A stretch of DNA of 12,088 nucleotides from Halovenus sp. (GCA_028275145.1 JAQCNG010000148.1:1-12088), one strand, 5' to 3'. Positions 1 through 6,133 are shown, counted from the first letter of the stretch. Notes: generated by a model from the sequence alone, not told the origin. Program-made: numbers and translations.

Positions 1-1
1 G

Positions 2-649
2 CTCCGCTGGGAGGGGCCGGCGGAGTTCGACCTGGAGACACTCAGCGCAACGTTCGCCGGGGATTCGTCCGACGGGAGTCCCGATGACACCGGGAGCCCA
101 GACGGTACCGGCGACACAGGTGACTCGGACGGCAGCAGTATCGGACTTCTGTGGCCCGCTGTGGCGGGTCTGAGCGTGGCAATCGCAGTTGTGGCGGCGG
201 TACTGATGTTCTACCGCGAGCGCCTGGGTGGGGAGTCCGGTGAGAGTTCCCCCGACGACGGTGCCGGTTCTAGCACAGCGGCCACCGAATCGGCGACGGA
301 CGGTGGTGGAGAGGCCGGAGCCGGGGGTGGCACCGCCACCGGGAGAGCAGAGCCAGACAGGAACGAACCGACCGGAACAGTGAACACAGACCCACCCGGA
401 GCGACCACCGACCCCGTGGACGAGACACTCCTCAGTGACGAGGAACGCATCGAGCGCTTGCTCGAACACAACGGCGGGCGGATGAGACAGGCGGATATCG
501 TCGACGAGACCGGCTGGTCGAACGCGAAGGTTTCACAACTGCTCTCCTCGATGGCCGAGGAGGACCAGGTCGACAAACTCCGTATCGGCCGCGAGAACCT
601 CATCTCGTTTCCCGACGTGGACGTGACCGACTTCGACGACGACCCCTGA
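2..649 (+). CDS. Membrane-anchored winged-helix protein, 3' part only
   Basis: The reading frame is open from the left edge, so the N-terminus lies outside the window; 215 residues are visible. A GTG at 161 falls inside the membrane segment and is not a credible start. In order: a Ser/Gly/Asp-rich stretch, one transmembrane helix (visible residues about 46-70, followed by RERL as a cytoplasmic positive anchor), a long low-complexity acidic Gly/Ser/Thr linker, and a C-terminal winged helix (about 140-208) with a clear helix-turn-helix around RQADIVDETGWSNAKVSQLL. This layout (extracytoplasmic domain, TM, disordered linker, cytoplasmic wHTH) is that of haloarchaeal membrane-bound HTH regulators, which I associate with DUF7343, sometimes with an extracellular DUF7345. 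The inferred role is to pass an external or membrane signal to transcription; no target can be named. Architecture is well supported; the DUF assignment is from memory. Confidence 0.8.
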   Translation, partial: LRWEGPAEFDLETLSATFAGDSSDGSPDDTGSPDGTGDTGDSDGSSIGLLWPAVAGLSVAIAVVAAVLMFYRERLGGESGESSPDDGAGSSTAATESATDGGGEAGAGGGTATGRAEPDRNEPTGTVNTDPPGATTDPVDETLLSDEERIERLLEHNGGRMRQADIVDETGWSNAKVSQLLSSMAEEDQVDKLRIGRENLISFPDVDVTDFDDDP

Positions 650-889
650 CGGCTCAACCTCGGCGGCGGTACGGTCGACTCGTCGACGCCCTGTACCTCG
701 CTGCCGTGGCGATGGTCACAGCGGTGAACAATCACCACGATGACAGCGACGACCACAAACGTTTATTACCCCGGGCGCCGCCCTCGCCGCCGGGACCGGG
801 GGCTCCGTCTTGAAACTGCTGAACGTGGTGCCACACAGGACACCGGCCCCGTCCGCGTCGGGTCCGACGACGGTACGCTCTGAACTGCT
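650..889. other. Intergenic stretch, no gene recognised
   Basis: This is the gap between the wHTH gene and the solo TnpB-type left end. Small open frames here (for example a TTG-started frame from 810) are Arg/Pro/Ser-rich and lack haloarchaeal codon bias. An A/T-rich TTTATTA at 764-770 could be a TATA box but has no convincing gene 25-30 nt downstream. I see no RNA gene. Confidence 0.5.
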
Positions 890-1035
890 CCGGGGTCAAG
901 TGGTTCGAGAGTTCTCGTCAGCTGCTCGCGGGCATCGCCCGCTCGCAGGTTCGTTGGACGGTGTCCAACGCTCATCACGGAAATCTTCGATTTCCGAACG
1001 ACCACGAGGCACTCTGCCTGCTTTTCGCTGTAGAC
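890..1035 (+). mobile_element. Solo left end of a TnpB-type (IS1341) element, decayed
   Basis: The segment starts with CGGGGTCAAGTGGTTCGAGA, as does the left end of the complete tnpB element at 2285-2304. It ends with GAGGCACTCTGCCTGCTTTT...CTGTAGA, matching the sequence just before the tnpB start codon (2353-2380). No tnpB follows: similarity stops after CTGTAGA near 1035. Between the shared ends lies a larger hairpin array than in the complete element: GAGA/TCTC (907-916), a two-part hairpin at 922-948, an 8-bp hairpin at 952-970 and an 8-bp hairpin at 978-996. It is therefore a remnant, or a miniature derivative, of the same element family. I see no matching right end downstream. Confidence 0.7.
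900..1005 (+). repeat. Palindromic hairpin module, copy 1
   Basis: The module is bounded by imperfect terminal inverted repeats (GTGGTTCG at the left, CGAACGACCAC at the right). It contains an interrupted hairpin (922-948: CTGC, TC, GCGGGC, loop ATC, GCCCGC, TC, GCAG), hairpin A (CGTTGGAC, loop GGT, GTCCAACG; 952-970), the linker CTCATCA, and hairpin B (CGGAAATC, loop TTC, GATTTCCG; 978-996). Nucleotides 914-979 match the reverse complement of 11861-11926 at 64 of 66 positions. Confidence 0.85.
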
Positions 1036-1290
1036 GGGGAACGCAAACTCGGGCGACTGGGACGACGCTGTCGTCCTGCTGCGGAGCGGCCCGACGGAGC
1101 TGCTGGACCCCCCCGGAGTTGCTGGCGCTCTCCTGACCGGTGCTGGTCGCGGTGTGTCTGTGTGTACATCGGAACGTGAGATTCCATGACCCCGCTCGGA
1201 CGGTCCGGCAGCCCAGTCTGAACAGACGAACGACAGGTACGAGCCGGGTCGAGCGTCGACTCCGTTTCGAGCCGCGAGACTGCGAGTCGG
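1036..1290. other. Intergenic stretch between the solo left end and the lipoprotein promoter
   Basis: There is no credible gene; short frames on both strands are Arg-rich shadows. One more palindrome with a 7-bp stem and 3-nt loop lies at 1060-1076 (GGACGAC, loop GCT, GTCGTCC), so hairpins of the same style continue past the recognisable element end. A GT-rich tract lies around 1151-1166. Confidence 0.5.
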
Positions 1291-1298
1291 GTTTAGAT
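1291..1298 (+). promoter_or_regulatory. Probable TATA box for the lipoprotein gene
   Basis: GTTTAGAT lies 24-31 nt upstream of the ATG at 1322, in a GC-rich surrounding. That spacing fits a leaderless haloarchaeal transcript starting at or next to the start codon. No Shine-Dalgarno is needed or obvious. Confidence 0.5.
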
Positions 1299-1321
1299 GT
1301 GGTGACGGCAAACCTGGAGAC

Positions 1322-1813
1322 ATGTCACCGGAGAGTCCACGCAGCACACGAGTCTCGCGACGCAACTTCCTCGCCGCCGGTGCGGCAGTGGCAACGGCCG
1401 CGGTTGCCGGATGCACGGAGAGCACTGTCAACTGGTTCGCGGACAAGGTGTTCGAGGAGGTCAACGTGATGAACGGCTATGAGGATAGCGTCACCGGAAG
1501 CATCACCGTCACGGGTCCGAGCGGGGAGACCAGACTCGACGACGAGTTCGATGTCGCTGTCGGGCAAGAGTACAACGGTGAGGGCGACTCCCCGGTGTTC
1601 GAGGATGTCTGGGCGGGTGAGGGGTCGTACGACGTGACCGTCGAGTTCGACGACCCGGTCGAGGACGTAACAGAGGCATCCGAGACGGTGTCGGTATCCG
1701 ACCCCGATGACGAGATGCTGGTGGTCGCGATTGCGTTCGACGATGTCGACGAGACGGTCGCGTTCCGGGTCGGTGACAGCCTCACCGATGCGGTCCCGGA
1801 GGAAGACAACTGA
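1322..1813 (+). CDS. Tat-exported lipoprotein of unknown function
   Basis: 163 residues. The N-terminus has a twin-arginine motif (S12-R13-R14-N-F-L), a hydrophobic Ala/Val stretch (18-29) and a lipobox VAGC with the predicted lipidated Cys31. These features predict folded export by Tat and attachment to the outer face of the membrane by a lipid. The mature part (about 130 residues) is very acidic and has the alternating pattern of a beta-sandwich: GSITVTGPSGE, then GSYDVTVEFDDPVEDVTEASETVSVSDPDDEMLVVAIAF-type strands. This suggests an Ig-like or CARDB-like fold, as in many small haloarchaeal lipoproteins. I do not recognise a specific family or ligand. The ATG at 1322 is chosen because it gives a complete Tat signal and sits correctly below a TATA-like box. 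It appears monocistronic. Confidence 0.85.
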   Translation: MSPESPRSTRVSRRNFLAAGAAVATAAVAGCTESTVNWFADKVFEEVNVMNGYEDSVTGSITVTGPSGETRLDDEFDVAVGQEYNGEGDSPVFEDVWAGEGSYDVTVEFDDPVEDVTEASETVSVSDPDDEMLVVAIAFDDVDETVAFRVGDSLTDAVPEEDN

Positions 1814-2281
1814 GTCGTGTCGGTTCGACGCTGTGCTCTGCTCCCTGCCGGATGCCGCTTCGACACGTGTGTCGCACCCGTCGAGCGCTGATGCGCCCAC
1901 ACAGCGGAGACCCGTGCTTCGACGCGCTCTGCTGTGCCAGTCTGCGTGACCCACGTGGACACTCTCCCTGAACTGATACGTCTTGATACACTGTGCGGTC
2001 TCCGGACACTACCAGTGGAGCCGGCTCTGTCCCGGGACCTGCCGGTACGCCCCGGGTTACCGCTCTGCACCTCCTGCCCGCGGTCGCCGGGCAGTCTGTC
2101 GGTGAGCGACCCTGAGGGCCACGAACGGTGCTGTCCTCACACTCCGGCGTACAGCACGCACGATCTCTCCTGTGAGTGAACCTGGGGACAACTGGTCCGA
2201 GAGTGTTCGTCCCTCGTCAACACGGAGCTCTCCGATTTTCGTACGACCGGGCGGTACCCGGCCTGTTCCGCCCGTGAAGTA
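1814..2281. other. Intergenic stretch before the tnpB element
   Basis: About 470 nt without a credible gene; open frames on both strands lack acidic composition and third-position GC bias. Two simple hairpins are visible: CTGCCCG/CGGGCAG with a 7-nt loop (2074-2094) and GGGCGG/CCGCCC (2249-2254 with 2268-2273). Either could terminate transcription or be repeat debris. I see no RNA gene. Confidence 0.5.
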
Positions 2282-2356
2282 CCTCGGGGTCAAGTGGTTC
2301 GAGAATCGAAGATTCTCGTCATCACAGAAGACGTAGTCTTCCGAACGACCCCGAGG
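2282..2356 (+). other. Cloverleaf-like left end of the tnpB element
   Basis: The outer stem is CCTCGGGGTC (2282-2291) pairing perfectly with GACCCCGAGG (2347-2356). Inside it, GTTC (2297-2300) can pair with GAAC (2343-2346). Enclosed are two hairpins: GAGAATC, loop GAA, GATTCTC (2301-2317) and GAAGAC, loop GTA, GTCTTC (2327-2341). Sub-terminal imperfect palindromes are the recognition sites of IS200/IS605 ends, so this is the likely left-end structure. It is more elaborate than a single hairpin. Confidence 0.7.
2294..2350 (+). repeat. Palindromic hairpin module, copy 2 (tnpB left end)
   Basis: This is the short form of the module, 57 nt. It has the terminal GTGGTTCG, hairpin A (CGAGAATC, loop GAA, GATTCTCG; 2300-2318), the linker TCATCACA, hairpin B (GAAGAC, loop GTA, GTCTTC; 2327-2341) and the terminal CGAACGACC. 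It lacks the two-part hairpin of copies 1 and 4. Confidence 0.75.
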
Positions 2357-2380
2357 CACTCTGCCTGCTTTCTCTGTAGA

Positions 2381-3682
2381 ATGTACTACGCATACAACTA
2401 CCGACTCAAGCCGTCCGACGCCCACCGTGAGGAGTTGGACCGCCACCGCGATATTTGTCGGCAACTCTACAACCACACGCTCTACCGCCTCAACGAGTAC
2501 CAAGATGAACACGACGAACTGCCGTCCATGACCACGCTTCGGTCAGAGCTACCCGACCTCAAGGAGTGGTGGGGCGACCTCTCCGACGTGTACTCGAAGG
2601 TTCTCCAAACCGTCGTAGAACGGCTGTTCGACAACCTCAAAAGCCTCTCCAAGCTCGAGGAGAACGGCTACGGCGTCGGCCAACTCAAATGGAAGCCACC
2701 ACGGGAGTTCCGCAGTTTCACGTACAGCCAGTCTGGCTTCAAGCTCAACAAGAAGGGCGGTCAGGCTGTGCTGTCACTCTCGAAACTCGGAGACATACCG
2801 ATTCGGCTCCACCGCGCCATCCCCGACGTTCACAAGAGCGACAGCTCTTGTGCAGCCCATCAGAAATCTTCGATTTCTGAGGACGACGCGAAGCTCAAAC
2901 AGGTCACGGTCAAGAAGGAACCGACGGGCGAGTGGTTCGCCACCTTCGGCGTCCAAATGGACCACGAACCGCCCGAACCGCCAGAGAACCCCGAGAAGTG
3001 CGTCGGTATCGACGTGGGGATTCTCAAGTACGCTCATGACACCGACGGCACGGCGGTCGGGTCGCTCGACCTTTCAGACGAACGCGACCGCTTGGAGCGC
3101 GAGCAACGGAAGTTCTCGCGCAAACAGCACAGGTCGAACAACTACGAAAAGCAACGGCGTCGAGTCGCGGAGTGTCACGCCGACCTCCGACGGAAGCGCC
3201 GCGACTTCCTCCACAAGCTCTCGGCGTACTACGCTCGGGAGTACGACCTCGTGGCGGTCGAAGACCTGAACGTGAAGGGGATGATGGAGTCGCCGTCGAA
3301 CAGCCGCAACACGGCGTCCGCCGCGTGGCGAACGTTTCTCTCGTTGCTCGAATACAAATGCGAGCGTGAGGGGACGCACTTCGTCGCGGTCAACCCGAGA
3401 GGGACGACCAAGGAGTGCGCGTCGTGTGGGGTTTCGACGGACAAGCCGTTGTGGGTGCGTGAACACTCCTGTCCTGCCTGCGAATTCGAGGCAGATAGAG
3501 ATGCGAACGCAGCGCGGAACACCCTTTCTCGCGGTCTCACAAAAGTAGGAGTGGGACGCTCCGAATTACCGCCTGTGGAGACTGCGCTCTCTACGGGGAC
3601 CACTACGGTCCCTGCAAAGCGCGTCGTGGAAGCAGGAAGCCCTACCCTCAAGGAGCGAACGGCGTCAGCCGTGAGCGAGTAG
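2381..3682 (+). CDS. tnpB: RNA-guided nuclease / transposase accessory protein TnpB
   Basis: 433 residues. TnpB is the RNA-guided DNA nuclease of IS200/IS605-type elements and an ancestor of Cas12; it uses an omega-RNA from the element's right end to cut matching sites and promote element retention. The N-terminal part is the TnpB helical/WED-like region (YNYRLKPSD, then RQLYNHTLYRLNEYQ). The RuvC core keeps all acidic residues: D211 in GIDVG, E294 in VAVEDLNVKGM and D374 in DRDANAA. The zinc ribbon (CASCG and CPAC) sits between the last two. The ATG at 2381 is chosen because MYYAYNYRLKPS is the usual haloarchaeal TnpB start and the upstream extension is left-end hairpin sequence. Oddity: a 19-residue insertion (about residues 150-168, Ser/His/Lys-rich) encoded by a palindromic repeat. 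It may still be active, since the insertion precedes the RuvC core. Confidence 0.92.
   Translation: MYYAYNYRLKPSDAHREELDRHRDICRQLYNHTLYRLNEYQDEHDELPSMTTLRSELPDLKEWWGDLSDVYSKVLQTVVERLFDNLKSLSKLEENGYGVGQLKWKPPREFRSFTYSQSGFKLNKKGGQAVLSLSKLGDIPIRLHRAIPDVHKSDSSCAAHQKSSISEDDAKLKQVTVKKEPTGEWFATFGVQMDHEPPEPPENPEKCVGIDVGILKYAHDTDGTAVGSLDLSDERDRLEREQRKFSRKQHRSNNYEKQRRRVAECHADLRRKRRDFLHKLSAYYAREYDLVAVEDLNVKGMMESPSNSRNTASAAWRTFLSLLEYKCEREGTHFVAVNPRGTTKECASCGVSTDKPLWVREHSCPACEFEADRDANAARNTLSRGLTKVGVGRSELPPVETALSTGTTTVPAKRVVEAGSPTLKERTASAVSE
2829..2885 (+). repeat. Palindromic module copy 3, inserted in frame in tnpB
   Basis: It carries two perfect hairpins: CACAAGAGC, loop GACA, GCTCTTGTG (2831-2852) and TCAGAAATC, loop TTC, GATTTCTGA (2860-2880). 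They are joined by a linker in which CCCATCA matches the CATCA linker of the other copies. GACG occurs at 2825-2828 and again at 2882-2885, exactly 57 nt apart. Removing 57 nt would give Ile-Pro-Asp-Asp-Ala-Lys-Leu-Lys, a normal TnpB-like junction. That the segment is an insertion is inferred from this junction and from the repeat's presence elsewhere in the window. Confidence 0.7.
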
Positions 3683-3689
3683 GGTAGGG
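3575..3689 (+). ncRNA. Omega-RNA (reRNA/sotRNA) region overlapping the tnpB 3' end
   Basis: Haloarchaeal IS1341-type genes are known to produce sense overlapping transcripts from the 3' end of tnpB, equivalent to TnpB guide-RNA scaffolds. Visible structure: GGGACC, loop ACTAC, GGTCCC (3596-3612); CTGC with GCAG (3612-3615, 3632-3635); CCCTACCCT (3640-3648) pairing perfectly with AGGGTAGGG (3681-3689); and inside it ACGGC, loop GTCA, GCCGT (3659-3672). The tnpB stop codon TAG (3680-3682) lies partly in the outer stem. The 5' end given here is a guess. A guide would begin just after the last stem, about 3690. Confidence 0.6.
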
Positions 3690-3728
3690 TAGTTCACACC
3701 GCCCCGAACGGAGCCCAGACAGACCGCG

Positions 3729-5063
3729 ATGACGCCCGACAGCATCACCGAAGCACTGCGCGAATACGCCATCCCCGTCGACGCGCTCGACCCGGGCGCG
3801 GCATCGGTGGACCCGCTGGAACACGGGCACCCGGAGGAGGTGGCAAACGCGGTGTCGGCGCTCGTCGGCATCGACGAATCCACCGGGAGGCAACCGGTCG
3901 TCGTCGGCCTCGGCGAGACGACCCACGGCACCCGGGAGTGTTTTCGGCTGAAAATCGGGCTGATACAGTTGCTCGTCGCCCGTGGCCTCCGGACCGTCGC
4001 CTTCGAGGCAGACGTCACCGCCACGCTCGGGCTGGATGCCTACGTCCGCCGGGGTGAGGGGGACCCGGCGACTGCACTCGCCGGACTGGAGAAGTGGATG
4101 TGGCGCGTCGAGTCGACCCGTGACCTGCTCTGCTGGCTCCGGTTGTTCAACCGCGGCCGTGCCCCCGACGACCAGGTCCGGGTGCGTGGTGTCGACCTGG
4201 GCCACCCCGCGGCACCGGCGACCCCGCTCCGGTCGTACTTCGAGGGCGTCGACCCCGGCTACGCCGAGCAGAGCGACGCGCTCGCGAAACTCGACGCAAC
4301 CGCCGAGGCCCCTGTTCCAGACGACCCGGACGAGCGCGAGCGCACACTCGACGCCGTCGAGGCGGTGGTCGACACGCTCGACAGCAGACTCGCGGCCGAC
4401 CAGTCGACGTACGTGGACGCGGCCGGCCGGCGGCGCTGGGAGCACGCGCGACACCTGTGTCGGGTCGTCGAGCGGACCTGTGACTGGCACCGGGTGCGAC
4501 ACGAGAAACCGGGACCACACGAGGCGGGGATGCAGCGGCGCGACCGGCACATGGCGAGCAACGTCGGGTGGTGTGCCGACCACGACCCCGGCCGGGGCGT
4601 CGCTGTCTGGGCACACAACATCCACGTCGAGCGGGGCACCTTCGACGACGGACGGGTCTGGAGTGACGCGACCGGGATGGGCGGGTTTCTCGCCCGGGCG
4701 TTCGGTGACCGCTACACCCCGGTGGGGTTCGACGCTGGTGAGGGGCGTTTCCGCGCGGTCGGCACGGATGACACCGGCGGCCGGGGGCCACGGGAGTTCG
4801 CGTTCGGCCCGCGACCCGGGGGAACTGCCCGGTTCGAGCAGGTTGGCGACGCGCCCTGGCTGCTCGACCTGGGGGCGGCCGCCGGTGACCCGCGACTGCA
4901 GGGGTGGGTCGACCGGCCACAGCAGATGCGGTGTGTCGGCACGGTGTACGACCCCGACGCGCCGGCCGAGCACACGCTCCAGACCCCGCTCACCGCGTTC
5001 GACGGACTCGTGTTCGTCGCCGAGTCGACCCCCTCGCGGCCGGTCGCGGAGAGTAACCGGTAG
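3729..5063 (+). CDS. Erythromycin esterase family protein
   Basis: 444 residues. The family (Pfam PF05139; EreA/EreB and related proteins) includes macrolide-lactone hydrolases, but most members have unknown substrates. Family motifs are present in order: GLGETTHGT (E63, H66), the VAFEAD segment with E93, WMWRVESTRDLLCWLRLFN and VRVRGVDLG, then VWAHNIHVERG (H296, H299) and GGFLARAFGDRYTPVGF. The His and Glu residues of the first and last motifs are those used in catalysis by Ere enzymes. It has no signal peptide and is acidic, so a cytoplasmic enzyme is expected. ATG 3729 is the only reasonable start, because an in-frame TAG occurs at 3690-3692. It begins 46 nt after tnpB, so the element probably replaced or reshaped its promoter; I see no clear TATA box in the gap. 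Macrolide resistance is not a safe inference in an archaeon. Confidence 0.85.
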   Translation: MTPDSITEALREYAIPVDALDPGAASVDPLEHGHPEEVANAVSALVGIDESTGRQPVVVGLGETTHGTRECFRLKIGLIQLLVARGLRTVAFEADVTATLGLDAYVRRGEGDPATALAGLEKWMWRVESTRDLLCWLRLFNRGRAPDDQVRVRGVDLGHPAAPATPLRSYFEGVDPGYAEQSDALAKLDATAEAPVPDDPDERERTLDAVEAVVDTLDSRLAADQSTYVDAAGRRRWEHARHLCRVVERTCDWHRVRHEKPGPHEAGMQRRDRHMASNVGWCADHDPGRGVAVWAHNIHVERGTFDDGRVWSDATGMGGFLARAFGDRYTPVGFDAGEGRFRAVGTDDTGGRGPREFAFGPRPGGTARFEQVGDAPWLLDLGAAAGDPRLQGWVDRPQQMRCVGTVYDPDAPAEHTLQTPLTAFDGLVFVAESTPSRPVAESNR

Positions 5064-5446
5064 CGGGTCTCGCGGCGGAGCGCCTGGGACGGTGGCGTGT
5101 CAAACAACCGCATGGGAGAGGTCGGCTCCGGCAACGTGCTCGTGGAGCGAACCGGCCACCGCGGTGACGGTACGCTAACATACTGTGTCTGTGAGAAACG
5201 CATATACATACTAGGTCCATATAACTCTCTCACACACATGCCGACCAGCACGCGTCCAACCCGACACAGGGTGTGCCCGCGTGTCGCCAGCAGAGCGAAC
5301 TCGAGACGTTCTGTGGCAGGCGTACGTCCGGTGGGCCAGACAGCCGTGGCACTCCCGGAAACCGGGCATCGTGGGCCGCCGGGCGACGGTGCTGTTCCGG
5401 TCACACGAGCTGTGTACGGGCGCGGGACAGCAGAGCGGGGGTGGCG
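5064..5446. other. Leader region of the HTH regulator gene
   Basis: This 383-nt gap holds one AT-rich promoter-like patch at 5199-5225 and then about 220 nt of GC-rich sequence before the next strong gene. Three frames stay open through much of 5238-5446, but all encode Arg-rich, non-acidic peptides with weak third-position bias. One of them (5238-5450) is discussed separately. Confidence 0.5.
5199..5225 (+). promoter_or_regulatory. AT-rich promoter-like patch with repeated CATATA
   Basis: CATATACATA (5201-5210) and CCATATAACT (5218-5227) give two CATATA units 18 nt apart, in an otherwise GC-rich gap. The first lies about 32-37 nt upstream of an ATG at 5238. The doubling could mark a TATA box plus a nearby activator site, or two alternative start sites. 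Confidence 0.45.
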
Positions 5447-5450
5447 ATGA
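5238..5450 (+). CDS. Possible small upstream ORF overlapping the HTH gene (doubtful)
   Basis: 70 codons from an ATG placed correctly for leaderless initiation below the CATATA patch. Its TGA stop overlaps the next gene's ATG (ATGA at 5447-5450), a classic coupling arrangement. Against it: the peptide is strongly basic (many Arg, almost no Asp or Glu) and codon third positions are not GC-biased, unlike every solid gene here. It could be a translated leader rather than a stable protein, or chance. Confidence 0.2.
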   Translation: MPTSTRPTRHRVCPRVASRANSRRSVAGVRPVGQTAVALPETGHRGPPGDGAVPVTRAVYGRGTAERGWR

Positions 5451-6133
5451 GCGCTGCCGGACTCCGGGTCGAGTTGCATCTCCAGCCGACCACAGAGCTG
5501 GACGGTATCAGAGCCGCCACCGAGAGCGAGGCCGTCGAACTCGACAACGCGATGTACACCGGGAACGACCACTGGTACCAGCATCTCACCGTCACGTCCG
5601 AACTCGACCGTTCGGCACTGCGGGAGCGACTCTCGGCTGTCGTCGACAGGGTCACCGGCATCTCCGCGGCCGAGTTCGACGACGACACCTACTACGTGCT
5701 GGTCCGGGTCGAGGAACCGGAGCCGTTCGTCGTGACCAGTGTCGCCCGGACCGGTGCGATACCCCACCGTGTCTGGTTGCTCGACGGACACCTGAGCGTG
5801 ACTGCCTCGGTGAGTGACTGGTCGCACCTGCGGCGTGTGGCGGACCGACTGGAGGACGATTACCGGACGTTCGACCTCCTGCGCAGCGCACAGGTCGAGA
5901 CGATGGGGTTCCCGCTGGGCAACCACAAGTTCAAGCACGCGGTCCACAGCAGTATCCCGGCATCACAGCTCGAACTGCTCCGGACGGCCCACCGTGAGGG
6001 CTACTTCGACGTCCCCAGGTCGGTGACCGCGGCCGAACTGGCCGACATCGTCGGCATCAGCCAGTCGACGCTGAGCGAGCGACTGCGGCGGGCACAGGAC
6101 GCGCTGCTCGGGGTCATGTTCGGCAGCCAGTGA
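5447..6133 (+). CDS. Bacterio-opsin activator (Bat)-type HTH regulator
   Basis: 228 residues from ATG 5447. The C-terminus (about 173-224) is an HTH_10 domain (PF04967) with the family's signatures: LELLRTAHREGYFDVPR, TAAELADIVGISQSTLSERLRRAQ. The N-terminal part (about 1-165) has the beta-rich pattern of the sensor-like domain common in haloarchaeal Bat-like regulators, including RVELHLQP, FVVTSVARTG and the DYRTFDLLRSAQVE segment that precedes the HTH. It is predicted to be a cytoplasmic DNA-binding regulator with unknown targets and ligand. A longer frame opens at 5273, but its extra 58 residues are Arg/Cys/Ser-rich and out of character; ATG 5447 is preceded by GGGGGTGG, a possible ribosome site, and overlaps the stop of a small upstream ORF. 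Confidence 0.85.
   Translation: MSAAGLRVELHLQPTTELDGIRAATESEAVELDNAMYTGNDHWYQHLTVTSELDRSALRERLSAVVDRVTGISAAEFDDDTYYVLVRVEEPEPFVVTSVARTGAIPHRVWLLDGHLSVTASVSDWSHLRRVADRLEDDYRTFDLLRSAQVETMGFPLGNHKFKHAVHSSIPASQLELLRTAHREGYFDVPRSVTAAELADIVGISQSTLSERLRRAQDALLGVMFGSQ

Larger units (their letters stand above)
2282..3689 (+). mobile_element. TnpB-only (IS1341-type, IS200/IS605 superfamily) element
   Basis: The element is one tnpB gene with a structured left end (2282-2356) and right end (3640-3689). No TnpA (Y1 HUH transposase) gene is adjacent, as is usual for IS1341-type elements. The left boundary is set from the shared start with the solo copy (890 onward) and from a 10-bp inverted repeat that opens there. 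The right boundary is set from a 9-bp inverted repeat closing at 3689, just after the stop codon. Neither end has been mapped, so a few nucleotides of error are possible. Movement would need a TnpA in trans. Confidence 0.7.

Noticed and set aside
900..1080. CRISPR array
   Set aside because: The hairpins are adjacent, of different sequence and without regular unique spacers; no cas genes are present.
810..1136. A TTG-started frame below the TTTATTA at 764
   Set aside because: The peptide is Arg/Ser/Pro-rich, runs into the hairpin module and shows no third-position GC bias.
961..1179. Small open frames over module copy 1 (peptides with NAHHGNLRFPNDHEALCLL-like sequence)
   Set aside because: They translate the hairpin repeat and the tnpB pre-start sequence. 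Similar peptides arise wherever the repeat occurs, so they are repeat-derived rather than genes.
2294..2380. A 29-residue N-terminal extension of TnpB from an upstream GTG
   Set aside because: It translates the left-end hairpins; the ATG at 2381 gives the standard TnpB N-terminus.
3648..4973. A 441-codon open frame on the minus strand opposite the esterase gene
   Set aside because: It mirrors the GC-biased codons of the esterase, has Pro/Arg/Val-rich shadow composition and no recognisable domain; the plus-strand frame has clear family motifs.
5273..5446. A 58-residue N-terminal extension of the HTH regulator
   Set aside because: Its composition is Arg/Cys/Ser-rich and unlike the acidic protein that follows; ATG 5447 is better supported.
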